Translations under genes and position numbers: made by a program
Origin: Legionella gratiana
GTDB lineage: Bacteria > Pseudomonadota > Gammaproteobacteria > Legionellales > Legionellaceae
DNA: 64,000 nt
NCBI RefSeq assembly: GCF_001467695.1
Contig: NZ_LNYE01000029.1
Location: 679,769 to 743,768 of the forward strand
Direction of reading: 5' to 3'
Notes under the pieces: generated by a model
Told to the model about the DNA's origin: nothing
The model's input: only the letters and a program-made list of their open reading frames with translations
The model's database searches: none
Shown: positions 7,870 to 17,190 of the stretch, piece by piece
Layout of the letters: each line of letters starts with the position of its first letter
Numbering within the stretch: position 1 is the stretch's first letter

Positions 7870-10800
7870 TCAGTTCGATAATTTCTTAGCTGTTTCTGTA
7901 GCTTCCATACTCAGTTTTCCCACGTTGAGTTTATCAAGCAGTAGGTTATTAGAGAACAGAACTTTTTGTAACTTTTCACATAAAGGAGAATCATTTTTAA
8001 GAATATCATCACGCTCAAGCAAAGGAATTTGACTCATCGCTTCTTTAATTGCATTCGCTTTATTCTGACTGATCCGAGAACCAAAAAAACCTGTAGCATT
8101 GTACTCAAGAACTGTAATCTCGTGTCTAATAGCTTGCATTTCCGGTGAAGTTACTACTTTATTTACTTCTGTCAGATCATGGAATAACGACAATAGAAAA
8201 ATATAGTCATTTTGATTACCATGAACTAATTGTCTCATCGTTTGACAATAATCTTCTATCTGACTGTCCATTGGGCCCATACCATTTGCTTCAATCTGTT
8301 GAATTAACTTCTCAATTTTAGAAAGTATTGCTTGGTTTCTTGGTTGATTGGATAAAGCATCTACATCTTTTAAATAAAGAGTTGCTATTTCTTTCCTCTT
8401 AAACTCTATAAGTAACAAATAATTAATTGCGTCATCCCAACCACGTTGTTCAACAAGCAACAAGGCATTACTCAAATGTTTCCGACATTCTTCAAGCGAT
8501 TTTACATTTCTTTGTCTATCAAGCATACATTGATAAGCATCTATCAGCTGATCTAATTTAGATTCACTATCTGATTTCTTAGCAATAAGAGCCATTACTT
8601 TTGCAGTATGAGTCGTTCCAAAAAGTTCATGAGCTTTTAGTAAACTACTTAATTTCACTGCTTTATCAGAAGCCTCCATAATACGCGCATAACTTACTAT
8701 GTATTTTGGATGCTTATCGAATAGCTTTATCAATTGATCCAACTCTTTTATGTTTGATTCTGTATTTGACGAAGTATTTAATAATAGATCTGATGTTGTT
8801 TTTTGAAGCAATTGTAAATCACTCAACTTTAATGAACTTAGATTTCGTTGGTTTATTTTTACTATTGCGGAGATACGTTGTTTACGGATTTCTATGTTCA
8901 TTGAATCAAAAGGTTTTGTGAGATCCGCAAGTTCTGATTTCAAATTAGATGTTACAACAGTCTTATTCTTTGCTGTAACAGATTCCTTACCAACAGCTAG
9001 ATCCACTTCCCCAAGTGATGGATTTGAAGGAATGAGAAAATCTTTTACAGCCAAATGATTATTTTTTTCAGCAACCTCGATCGCCTTTTTTAGTAAACTT
9101 GGAGAGATGTTAAATGCTCTGTAATGACTCATTTCCTGGATTAAAGGAAGATTACCTAAAGCTACTTGTCGTATAAAAAACTCTTCTTTCTTTGCTGTAT
9201 TAGCCTGTGAAAAAATCTTTTTCATCCTTGTACTTTCACGAGCCACTCCACCAACAACATCCATTTTCTCAATAATAGAGTCAACCGCTTTATCAATTTT
9301 TGCTCCATCCAGTTTTTCAACACCAATTTGTCCTTTCTCAAGTTGCTCAATGTTCGTTAACGGCAAAGCTAATTTAAAAAAATTAACTAACAACTCTTTT
9401 TGATATACTTGATTTTTTTCCTGATAAACATCGCCACCTGAATCTTTCTTTCGTATCCGTTTTCCATTGCTGTCAAGAACAGCATTTCCTTTAGAGTCAA
9501 GTTCATAGGCAATATTTTTAGTTTTATCATAAGGAAACGCTCCTTTTCGCAAGAGGGCATACGCATTCTTAAGATCTTCCTTAATCATTGCCTCAGTATA
9601 ATGATAGGGTTGCTTATCTTGACTTAAGATTAAAAGAGGCACATCGTATTGGTATTTCTTTTTAATTTCAAATGCATGAAATGCAAGATTAAGACGATCA
9701 ATGAGTTGGTCACGAGTTGCATAAAAAGCCTGCGTAGCAGCTTTAGTGTTTCCGGCTAAAATTTCATTATGCCCTCCTGCCTCCGTGCTCTTTTTCTGCA
9801 ACTCAATCAACCTCTTGAGATTAATTGAATACTTAGTACTTTTTCTTGCTGCTTCAAGGTTAATTCGTTCCTCTATCGCCGAATAGAGCTCCTTTATTTC
9901 CTTTTGTACTTTTTTATTGCTTTTAAAACGAGCAAGATATACGCTACGCTCTTGTCGGATCAACATTTTAAAATCCTGCAATACCTCATCACTCGGTCGA
10001 TAACCTTTGGTATTAAGCACCTCAAAAATCTTTTCCTTCCGGCTTTGTAAATGGTGTATCAACTCGGTTGAGGTAGTACTTTCTTTAAGAAGCTTACTCT
10101 TATCCAAAACAGCAACATCAGTTTTAGCATAACGCTTTGGCTCTCCAGATTTTTCCAGCTGCGCATTCAAAAAATCATAAAATTTTTTGTGAATCAATGA
10201 AGGATCTTTTATCCAGAATTTGGTAACAGTATCCATGTTCTCAGACCAAATATAGCGCTCACCTTTCAAATCAACCTGACGCACATCAGAAAGAACACCT
10301 ATAGGAAAATAATTCCACTTTTTTTCAGGATAGCCCGAAAAGGGAATAATCTTTCCATGTGAAGGCAATAGAGTATGAGCCAGTTTTTTAGTATAAATAG
10401 TATTTTGAGGAGCCCCTGATTTTCCTACAACCCATCCATCTGCTATCTTATCCTCAAACTTAATTGGTTCAGTTATAGGCTCCTGGAAGCGAACTTCAGT
10501 GGGTGCTGTAGTCACTACTTTCCGCTCATAAATTATATTTGTTCTTGGATCGGTGTATTTGGTACGGATTACTGGAAAATGTATGTTCTCTTTAATAGGA
10601 GGAGTATAACGCTCATGTACTGGGTCCTCAAAAGCCCTTAAAAGATAATCATAATCAGGAAAAGTCTCACCACTTAAGGCTGTTGTAGAAACAAGACGCA
10701 CTAAAGCCTGGCTATTTTTTATCAAATTTAAAGCAGTGATATTACCTTCAGAATCAACTAATGATTCTTCTCTATGAATCACCTTAGGAACAGTAACTTG

Positions 10801-12705
10801 CTTAAATTCAACTAACTTACCATCAAGCAATTTCTTATAATATTCTCTATTCACTTCAATAGAAAATTCTTGGGATGAAAGTGAGATACTACTCGGCTTA
10901 GCCCCAAAAAGCGTTGTATAAGTTTCTTTAAAAAGTTCAGCTTGTTTCTGATTTTCAAAAAAAACAGTAACTTTATTTTGCAATCTATCATGTGTTACAG
11001 CAGAAATCACAGGTAACTCAACCTTAGATACCCCTTTAACTGGAGTAATTGATTGTAATCCATGAATCAATTTGATCGCATTTTTGTAATGATCAATTTT
11101 ATGAGGATTACCTTCTTGCGTATTTTGAAAATCAAACATTCGTTTATCAGTATGCAATTTAGAAGCAGCTGTTACATGTTTTACGATTTCCTGAAGAATT
11201 AAATACTTACGATAAGCTTCAAGTGTCGGATTACTTTTTTCGTCAAGTGTCACATCCCCTTCTAAATTATCGTCGTAATTATCTTCTGCACGAATTTTCT
11301 TAATTTCCTCAACCAGTTTCCGACGTCTCTTTGGGCTCATAGGAAACTCGAATCGTTTGTTAATATCCTGAATGCCTGCCAAAATATTATTTTTTTGACT
11401 GTCAAAAGTTTCTTGAGAAATCAATCCAAACGTTGACTTCTGACCAGTTAATTGGAGGGTATCAAAACTACATCGTAAGATTTTAAAAACTGATTCTAAT
11501 TTTTCTATACTTACAGAATTTAATGACTCAGAAATACCTGATAAGTTGACATAGTCCTCTATGACACCAATCGCGCTCGATCCTCCTTTTTTTGAAGGAT
11601 AAAGAGAATAGCAACGTGTTAAATCAATCCCATGAGCATCATTCATCATTCTTAATTGTGCATCAGCACGCGTGCGAACCTCTCCTTCAGGAAAAAAAGT
11701 ACTCAGAGTGTATTTAGGTGATTTATTCCAAAAAGATTGTGGCTTAGTGATCAAATTTAGTGCTTCTTCGCGAGAAATATCGTTTCCTAATTGCTTTTCT
11801 TTTTCAATAATATAATCAATAAAGAGTTGGGGTGGGCCATCTTCTCTTCTATCTATTCGATCTTGAATATCAGAATAACCCATGAGTTCTACAATAATGG
11901 CATCTCGATACATAGCCTCCAGATTATTTTTATAAAGATCATTTAAATGACTGCGGCAGTATTTAAGAAAGTCTCTTCCTGAGGTTGTTCTAAAATTTTC
12001 ATAAGTTTCACATCCCTTAACATTATCACCTGTATCATGAAAGCCCGTTTCATCACGACGACCAACAACACTAAACAGCATCATCATCTGCAATTTTTCA
12101 AGTTCTAAGTCTTCGTCAAGCTCACTTGAATGTTTATTAAACTCTTTTTTAAAAGCATGAATCCCAGTCACCAAATAAGAAACTCTAACTGAATGAGTTA
12201 AACCATGATTTGGACGGTGAACAATATGAGTTATTTTTGAACCAAATTTTTTTTCTAACCGCTCTTCATTTAAAGAGGATATACCCCGTTCAACAATCTT
12301 CTCATAGAGTGCTTTTGCTTTTAATTTATTTGCATCAAAATCTTCTAATTTTTTTTCTTCTGCTTCTAATTTCTCGGAAACTAATTCACTCTTTTTTTGT
12401 AGCGCTTTAATTTTTTCTACTAGAACAGCTCGTTCTTTTTCATGTTCTGATCGTTGAGAATAGAATTGAAACACGATGGCCAAATCTTTTTTATCAACAA
12501 CTTTTCCATCCAATATAATGTCAACATAGTCAATCGCTTCTTTACCCGTGATATGTATTATATCCCCATTGGCCAGATGAACCATTGACAATTGATTGAA
12601 CCATCTATCAACCATAGGCGATATTGAATAAGGCTTCGAAAAATGATGTTCACTAGCATACTCTATTGCCTTAAGAAAACGATTTTGATTGATTAGGGCC
12701 TTCAT
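7870..12705 (-). CDS. Giant orphan protein with SidE-like phosphodiesterase signature; putative Dot/Icm effector
   Basis: A 1611-residue cytosolic-type protein with no signal peptide. Residues 85-125 are a likely coiled coil. Three spaced motifs follow: RPNHGLTHSVR (H167, H171), VVGRRDETGF (E219) and DAHGIDLTRCYSLYP (H358). This His/Glu/His pattern in such contexts resembles the phosphodiesterase domain of the Legionella SidE family and of DupA/DupB, which process or remove phosphoribosyl-linked ubiquitin. I see no mono-ADP-ribosyltransferase core that I can identify. The remaining 1200 residues are helical and unfamiliar. The C-terminus is polar and Glu/Thr/Ser/Lys-rich, compatible with a Dot/Icm signal. 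Isolated between housekeeping genes and preceded by an AT-rich promoter region. The domain call is from memory of the motifs, not a search. Confidence 0.6.
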   Translation of the reverse strand: MKALINQNRFLKAIEYASEHHFSKPYSISPMVDRWFNQLSMVHLANGDIIHITGKEAIDYVDIILDGKVVDKKDLAIVFQFYSQRSEHEKERAVLVEKIKALQKKSELVSEKLEAEEKKLEDFDANKLKAKALYEKIVERGISSLNEERLEKKFGSKITHIVHRPNHGLTHSVRVSYLVTGIHAFKKEFNKHSSELDEDLELEKLQMMMLFSVVGRRDETGFHDTGDNVKGCETYENFRTTSGRDFLKYCRSHLNDLYKNNLEAMYRDAIIVELMGYSDIQDRIDRREDGPPQLFIDYIIEKEKQLGNDISREEALNLITKPQSFWNKSPKYTLSTFFPEGEVRTRADAQLRMMNDAHGIDLTRCYSLYPSKKGGSSAIGVIEDYVNLSGISESLNSVSIEKLESVFKILRCSFDTLQLTGQKSTFGLISQETFDSQKNNILAGIQDINKRFEFPMSPKRRRKLVEEIKKIRAEDNYDDNLEGDVTLDEKSNPTLEAYRKYLILQEIVKHVTAASKLHTDKRMFDFQNTQEGNPHKIDHYKNAIKLIHGLQSITPVKGVSKVELPVISAVTHDRLQNKVTVFFENQKQAELFKETYTTLFGAKPSSISLSSQEFSIEVNREYYKKLLDGKLVEFKQVTVPKVIHREESLVDSEGNITALNLIKNSQALVRLVSTTALSGETFPDYDYLLRAFEDPVHERYTPPIKENIHFPVIRTKYTDPRTNIIYERKVVTTAPTEVRFQEPITEPIKFEDKIADGWVVGKSGAPQNTIYTKKLAHTLLPSHGKIIPFSGYPEKKWNYFPIGVLSDVRQVDLKGERYIWSENMDTVTKFWIKDPSLIHKKFYDFLNAQLEKSGEPKRYAKTDVAVLDKSKLLKESTTSTELIHHLQSRKEKIFEVLNTKGYRPSDEVLQDFKMLIRQERSVYLARFKSNKKVQKEIKELYSAIEERINLEAARKSTKYSINLKRLIELQKKSTEAGGHNEILAGNTKAATQAFYATRDQLIDRLNLAFHAFEIKKKYQYDVPLLILSQDKQPYHYTEAMIKEDLKNAYALLRKGAFPYDKTKNIAYELDSKGNAVLDSNGKRIRKKDSGGDVYQEKNQVYQKELLVNFFKLALPLTNIEQLEKGQIGVEKLDGAKIDKAVDSIIEKMDVVGGVARESTRMKKIFSQANTAKKEEFFIRQVALGNLPLIQEMSHYRAFNISPSLLKKAIEVAEKNNHLAVKDFLIPSNPSLGEVDLAVGKESVTAKNKTVVTSNLKSELADLTKPFDSMNIEIRKQRISAIVKINQRNLSSLKLSDLQLLQKTTSDLLLNTSSNTESNIKELDQLIKLFDKHPKYIVSYARIMEASDKAVKLSSLLKAHELFGTTHTAKVMALIAKKSDSESKLDQLIDAYQCMLDRQRNVKSLEECRKHLSNALLLVEQRGWDDAINYLLLIEFKRKEIATLYLKDVDALSNQPRNQAILSKIEKLIQQIEANGMGPMDSQIEDYCQTMRQLVHGNQNDYIFLLSLFHDLTEVNKVVTSPEMQAIRHEITVLEYNATGFFGSRISQNKANAIKEAMSQIPLLERDDILKNDSPLCEKLQKVLFSNNLLLDKLNVGKLSMEATETAKKLSN

Positions 12706-12941
12706 TTACATACTCACCTATTAATTATTTATATATCCAATATATGCTTCTATAATATTCTTATTGAGTATTTTATAGTCATATATTAACATGGTCTAGT
12801 GTATTTTTTCTTTTTTTGTCTTTTAATACATCACATCAAGGTATTTGGATTATTTTTCGCAATTTTATGAGTGATTTTTTGACAAAAAAAAGGTTCAAGC
12901 CTATGATTCGAGTCAAAGTGTACTAAAACCAGGAGAAAGTA
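12706..12941. promoter_or_regulatory. AT-rich divergent promoter region
   Basis: This 236-bp spacer separates two divergently transcribed orphan genes and is very AT-rich. The rightward side carries a clear sigma-70 promoter, listed separately. The leftward side has TATA-like runs (around 12755-12790) that could serve the giant gene, and a TTAAT half-site that is only a weak match to a PmrA box. Confidence 0.5.
12879..12907 (+). promoter_or_regulatory. Sigma-70 promoter (TTGACA-17-TATGAT)
   Basis: A perfect -35 hexamer TTGACA at 12879-12884 and a -10 TATGAT at 12902-12907 are separated by 17 bp. Transcription would start near 12914, leaving a short leader with an AGGAGA ribosome site (12931-12936) before the ATG at 12942. 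This is among the best consensus promoters in the window, so the orphan gene is probably expressed well. Confidence 0.75.
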
Positions 12942-13424
12942 ATGCCTAAACTAGAGAGAAATAAAAGAATTGATAAATTTATTAAGACTTCTTTTCAGCC
13001 TATTCGCAACGCCATGAAAACATTATTAAGTAAAAAAGAAGATGGGACCGACCAAGAAAGAAACTCCATATCTCTTGAATACAATGCTCTTTTTGCCTAT
13101 GAAGAGAAAGTTGTTTCTGAATTTAGAACACTTCAAATTGAAAGTGCTCCATCACCCACCTCAGTGCAACGTATTTACGAATCAGCTACCGAAGCAACTA
13201 AGGAAGCAATTACAAAATTAAAAGAACATACCACAAGCAGTGAACTTATATTAAATAATTTAGAAGCGGTAACTAATTTTTGCACCACTGTACTTACTCA
13301 GGATAATGGAATTAAGTTCTTTGATGTGAAAGGATTGGATATTGAATCAGTCAAACAAGTAAACAGTGAAATACAAGAATCATGGGAGTATTTTACAAAA
13401 AGCAATAGCAGTGGTTTAATTTGA
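12942..13424 (+). CDS. Orphan helical protein, unknown function (160 residues)
   Basis: I do not recognise a family. The product is soluble, without signal peptide or membrane segment, Lys- and Glu-rich and predicted mostly helical, with a Ser/Thr-rich middle. A clear AGGAGA ribosome site lies six bases before the ATG, and a near-consensus promoter drives it. It is divergent from the giant SidE-like gene and followed 110 bp later by a second orphan in the same direction. The location next to a likely effector makes an effector or accessory role possible, but this is guilt by association. Confidence 0.75.
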   Translation: MPKLERNKRIDKFIKTSFQPIRNAMKTLLSKKEDGTDQERNSISLEYNALFAYEEKVVSEFRTLQIESAPSPTSVQRIYESATEATKEAITKLKEHTTSSELILNNLEAVTNFCTTVLTQDNGIKFFDVKGLDIESVKQVNSEIQESWEYFTKSNSSGLI

Positions 13425-13535
13425 TCATAATGATTTTGAAGAGGTTTCTATGAGCACTATTTTCTAGTGCGTGCTAAATCTGAATAATTACCGCCAATGT
13501 TGGTATGTTAAGGTATGGATTCATAGGAGATGTAT

Positions 13536-14213
13536 ATGTCCAAATCTGCTATTGAAATGGCAAAAGAGCTTTCATTTTTTAGAGATGCAAAACAACTTCA
13601 AGACTTTACTGAAAAATGTTTAGCAAATCCTAGTTTAACTGCAAAACAAAAAATCCAACTTATCCATTTAAATCAAAATAATCGTTTAAATATCATTGCT
13701 CAAGTACAACAGCATACCTTTGAACATCTTTTTAAAAAAAAGCCAAATGAATTTTTCACGAATAAATACCACTATGATTGGTGGATGTTTCCCATGTATG
13801 TTCCAAAGGAATGGGGATGGGAGCAAAGAAACTATGACTCCTCTATCAATTTATTAGAAGCACAAAGCTTACTTCGTAACAAACCATTCATTGATACCTA
13901 CATTGATTCAGTTGCTCTATATCTCACAGCACTTAAAGAACATGGATGGAATAATTATCCCGTACGTTATGCAAGAATGCTGCATTCATTGTCTCTTTTT
14001 CTTCGAGCAGCTCAAAAAGAAGGAAATCAATCCGAAGTATATGAACGTCTTTATGAACAAACTAAAAATGCTGTTGCTTATGCAAAGCACTATGTTCTAC
14101 CAAGCAATAACGATTATGAGTTATTACACATAGGATATAAGGCTACTGTACAGCACATAAAAAAATATGAAGAAGAATCGCTTAACGATGTAAAAAAATG
14201 TAACTACCTATGA
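13536..14213 (+). CDS. Orphan protein, unknown function (225 residues)
   Basis: I do not recognise a family. I choose the ATG at 13536 because AGGAG at 13525-13529 sits six bases upstream; the ATG at 13530 is too close. The protein is soluble and helical with a Trp/Tyr-rich centre (YHYDWWMFPMY and PKEWGWEQ). The last 20 residues contain a Glu-rich cluster (YEEESLND) shortly before the C-terminus, the arrangement called an E-block in many Dot/Icm substrates. It is probably Legionella-restricted. The following 79 bp before the convergent phospholipase gene contain no strong terminator that I can see. Confidence 0.75.
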   Translation: MSKSAIEMAKELSFFRDAKQLQDFTEKCLANPSLTAKQKIQLIHLNQNNRLNIIAQVQQHTFEHLFKKKPNEFFTNKYHYDWWMFPMYVPKEWGWEQRNYDSSINLLEAQSLLRNKPFIDTYIDSVALYLTALKEHGWNNYPVRYARMLHSLSLFLRAAQKEGNQSEVYERLYEQTKNAVAYAKHYVLPSNNDYELLHIGYKATVQHIKKYEEESLNDVKKCNYL

Positions 14214-14292
14214 CTTCGTAAGTACCCCTGTCTCTTGATTAAGCGTTCACCCCTCCTTAATGGATATATCAAAAATGTTGAAGATGGCTTTT

Positions 14293-15510
14293 TTACAACT
14301 TCAATTCCAATAATGTAATTAATCCAGACCAATTTTCAGTCCACTCAAAATTGTAAGGATCATGCCCATCTTTCCTCTTTAATAAGATGCCATGGTCTAC
14401 TTTAAATAAAGGTGAAGTCTGGTTTAGTTGCTCAACTTCTTCGTATAGCGGTATTAGCTTTAATTCACTAAAATGTTCAGGAAAATTACCTGATTCAAAA
14501 GCAGCATAAATACTATCTGCAGAATGCTGCATGGCTTGCAACAGAATAATACGCTGTACTTCTGCTTCTTCTTTAAAAAGATAGTTATCACCATAAGCCG
14601 TCCAAAAAGTCCCCTCCTGATTGACTACATTTACCCCTAGTCGATTATCTTCATCATGCATTAGATTAGCGAGCAATAAATTCAGAATAGAAGGTAAGAA
14701 GACTTGTTTTTCTATTTCACGTCGAGGTGTTCGTATATGACCCGAAGCAAAAGAATCACTCAAAAAGTGATTTGCAAAAGCATTTTGAGCATAAGCCAAC
14801 TCCAGTAATTGCTCCGCCTTTATAACATTACCTTTAATCTTTTGTTGATAGCCAAGGATCGCTGTATCAAGAGCTACTTGATGGCCAATTTCATAAGCAA
14901 TTAATGAATCAGGTTGATAATGATCAAAGTTAACCTCCGAAAGTTTGAGGTAATTACCAAAGGGAATATAATCACTAATAAAACTACCACCACAAGTCAA
15001 ACGATTTAGTTTCTTATTAATTGTTGAACCATATTCCTTATAAAACTCTGAGTCCGACTTCCCTTGTGATCGCCAATCCATTAAAAGTTGTACAATCTGT
15101 TCATGATGTTTAATAAGGTTTTCCGCTTGTATGCGAGGTTTTTGACAATTGCTGTTGTCTTTGTCTCCAGCCAAAGCATAAAACTGAAGATTAAAACATT
15201 CTTTGCGTTTGCTCACGGTACACGTTGAGATTGGATGCTGCGGATCGCCAAACAGATCTCCTGCTAACATTACTATTTGACCATAAGTGAGCATTAATCC
15301 ATTGGGTAAATGCAACAACTTATCTGGATTACTATCATAAAAGCGAAGATTAATCTGATCCCCAAAGTACTGGTGCTCAAATCCTGAAAAATTTTTCATG
15401 TTTCGTTCCAGAAGTTGAGTTATTAATTCTTGCGTAAAATCAGATGAATTAGCATAAGAACTCTGAGCTAGAGTTAATAAAATTAGTAAAGCGGTAATAA
15501 TCTTCTTCAT
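14293..15510 (-). CDS. Exported zinc-dependent phospholipase C-like protein
   Basis: A 405-residue protein with a clean signal peptide (MKKIITALLILLTLAQSSYA). The mature part has LTYGQIVMLAGDLFGDP, YEIGHQVALDTA and ANHFLSDSFASGHIRTPRR. These His/Asp motifs match the Pseudomonas fluorescens-type PC-PLC family, to which Legionella PlcA, PlcB and PlcC/CegC1 belong. Such enzymes hydrolyse phosphatidylcholine or phosphatidylglycerol using bound metal. With a Sec signal it is likely a type II secretion substrate, and lspFGHIJK lies in this window. Which Plc paralogue it corresponds to cannot be settled by eye. Confidence 0.8.
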   Translation of the reverse strand: MKKIITALLILLTLAQSSYANSSDFTQELITQLLERNMKNFSGFEHQYFGDQINLRFYDSNPDKLLHLPNGLMLTYGQIVMLAGDLFGDPQHPISTCTVSKRKECFNLQFYALAGDKDNSNCQKPRIQAENLIKHHEQIVQLLMDWRSQGKSDSEFYKEYGSTINKKLNRLTCGGSFISDYIPFGNYLKLSEVNFDHYQPDSLIAYEIGHQVALDTAILGYQQKIKGNVIKAEQLLELAYAQNAFANHFLSDSFASGHIRTPRREIEKQVFLPSILNLLLANLMHDEDNRLGVNVVNQEGTFWTAYGDNYLFKEEAEVQRIILLQAMQHSADSIYAAFESGNFPEHFSELKLIPLYEEVEQLNQTSPLFKVDHGILLKRKDGHDPYNFEWTENWSGLITLLELKL

Positions 15511-15882
15511 TCAGTTATTCTCTATAAGGTTTAGCAGCAGTCACAAGCCCTAAATTTGGAATTATTCATTAAAAATAATGAGGTTTTCTAAATACAGATA
15601 ATTTTATTCTGATTAAGCAATTGAAGGTTCAGAAAAGCATTGTAAGTATATAATATCAATGAAAAATTAGTCGATGCAAGTCTCCTCTTTGTTAAAAATA
15701 TACTCCTATAAATAAAAAAATTAAAGAATATTATGATAAAATTCCCACAAAATCGTCACAACCATTGAATTGGTATCAATAATCATTAACATCCGTGTTA
15801 TAATTGCCAATGAAATAGGCACACTGAGCAATTATATCAAGTCATTTTCTTCTTTCACAAATCGATCAATAAAGGAAACAGC
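15511..15882. promoter_or_regulatory. Divergent region upstream of rhlE and the phospholipase gene
   Basis: This 372-bp AT-rich gap holds the promoters of two divergent genes. The rhlE side has a TATAAT at 15799-15804, about 80 bp before the start codon. Just upstream at 15772-15790 lies a sequence matching the Fur-box consensus at 14 of 19 positions. I see no ORF or RNA gene here. Confidence 0.5.
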
Positions 15883-17106
15883 ATGAGTTTTAAGTCATTA
15901 GGTTTAATCGAACCATTACTTCAATCCATTGACGAATTAGGTTACAAAGAACCTTCTTCCATTCAAACTCAAGCCATTCCAAAAGTATTATCAGGTAAAG
16001 ACATACTTGCTTCAGCCCAAACCGGAACAGGAAAAACTGCGAGTTTCGTGTTGCCTATTTTGCAAAAGCTCAGTGCAAAACCTCCAGCTAAAGGTAATAG
16101 AATACGAGCACTGATTCTAACTCCAACACGTGAACTAGCCAGTCAAGTACATGAAAATATCCTCCAATATGGACGTTATCTATCACTTCGTTCAGCAGTG
16201 GTCTTTGGTGGCGTAAAAATTAATCCTCAAATGATGAAACTACGCTCTGGAGTGGAGATATTAGTGGCTACACCGGGACGTTTATTAGATTTACATCAAC
16301 AACGTGCCATACAATTTGATCAAATTGATACTCTGGTACTGGATGAAGCCGATAGAATGTTAGATATGGGCTTCATTCATGACATGAAACGAATTATTAA
16401 TTACCTACCAAAAAATCGACAAAATCTTATGTTCTCAGCCACTTTTACTGATCAAGTTCGTAGTTTTGTAAAAACCATTCTTAAACAACCAGTAGAAATT
16501 GATGTTTCACCTCGAAATACAACTGCAGTTAAAATAAAACAAACGGTACACCCTGTGGATAAAAACCAAAAAGCGGCGTTACTTAGCCATCTAATTCATA
16601 GAAATAAATGGAACCAAGCTTTAGTATTTTTGAAGACGAAACATGGTGCCAATAAATTGGTGAAGCAATTAGCGGAAGCACAAATTCATGCTGCGGCAAT
16701 CCATGGCAATAAATCTCAACCTCAACGTACTAAGACTTTAAAGGATTTTAAATCTGGGGAGTTACATATTTTAGTGGCTACAGACATTGCTGCTCGAGGA
16801 ATTGACATTGATCAATTACCTTGTGTCGTTAATTTTGATTTACCCCAAATTGCTGAAGATTACGTACATCGCATTGGTCGAACCGGCCGTGCTGGCGCAA
16901 TGGGATTAGCGATTTCACTAGTAAGTGCGGATGAGGTAAACCAATTGCAGGCTATAGAAAAATTGATTCAGCACAAATTAAATCGTGTCGAAATTGAAGA
17001 TTTTGAACCCAAACACAATGTGCCTCAAACCAATGTTTCCTCTACCTCTAAAAAACATTTTCCACAAAAGAAAAAAACAACTTCCATCAATACTAAGTTT
17101 AAATAG
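15883..17106 (+). CDS. rhlE: DEAD-box ATP-dependent RNA helicase RhlE
   Basis: A 407-residue helicase with all core motifs in order: Q motif near residue 24, AQTGTGKT (motif I), [26 protein letters not shown] (motif II), SATF (motif III), ARGIDID and [10 protein letters not shown] (motif VI). A basic, low-complexity tail of about 40 residues follows, as in RhlE-type helicases involved in ribosome assembly and RNA turnover. An AAGGAAA ribosome site precedes the ATG. The stop codon directly abuts a palindromic repeat. Confidence 0.93.
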   Translation: MSFKSLGLIEPLLQSIDELGYKEPSSIQTQAIPKVLSGKDILASAQTGTGKTASFVLPILQKLSAKPPAKGNRIRALILTPTRELASQVHENILQYGRYLSLRSAVVFGGVKINPQMMKLRSGVEILVATPGRLLDLHQQRAIQFDQIDTLVLDEADRMLDMGFIHDMKRIINYLPKNRQNLMFSATFTDQVRSFVKTILKQPVEIDVSPRNTTAVKIKQTVHPVDKNQKAALLSHLIHRNKWNQALVFLKTKHGANKLVKQLAEAQIHAAAIHGNKSQPQRTKTLKDFKSGELHILVATDIAARGIDIDQLPCVVNFDLPQIAEDYVHRIGRTGRAGAMGLAISLVSADEVNQLQAIEKLIQHKLNRVEIEDFEPKHNVPQTNVSSTSKKHFPQKKKTTSINTKFK

Positions 17107-17162
17107 CGTGAGTTCGACATAAAAGGCATAGGAAATGTCTTTTATGTCGCTAAACGAACGTT
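17106..17162 (+). repeat. Dispersed palindromic repeat, copy 1 (likely bidirectional terminator)
   Basis: Arms CGACATAAAAGGCAT (17115-17129) and ATGTCTTTTATGTCG (17135-17149) form a 15-bp stem with one mismatch and a five-base loop, flanked by GCGTGAGTT on the left and CTAAACGAACGTT on the right. It lies between the convergent rhlE and MFS genes, directly after the rhlE stop. Confidence 0.8.
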
Positions 17163-17190
17163 GCTTCGTAAGAAGAGTTAGGTCCTCATT

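Noticed and set aside
12755-12795. PmrA (TTAAT-type tandem) box before the giant gene
   Set aside because: Only one half-site is convincing; the second half matches about half of the positions in a region where AT-rich matches are expected by chance.
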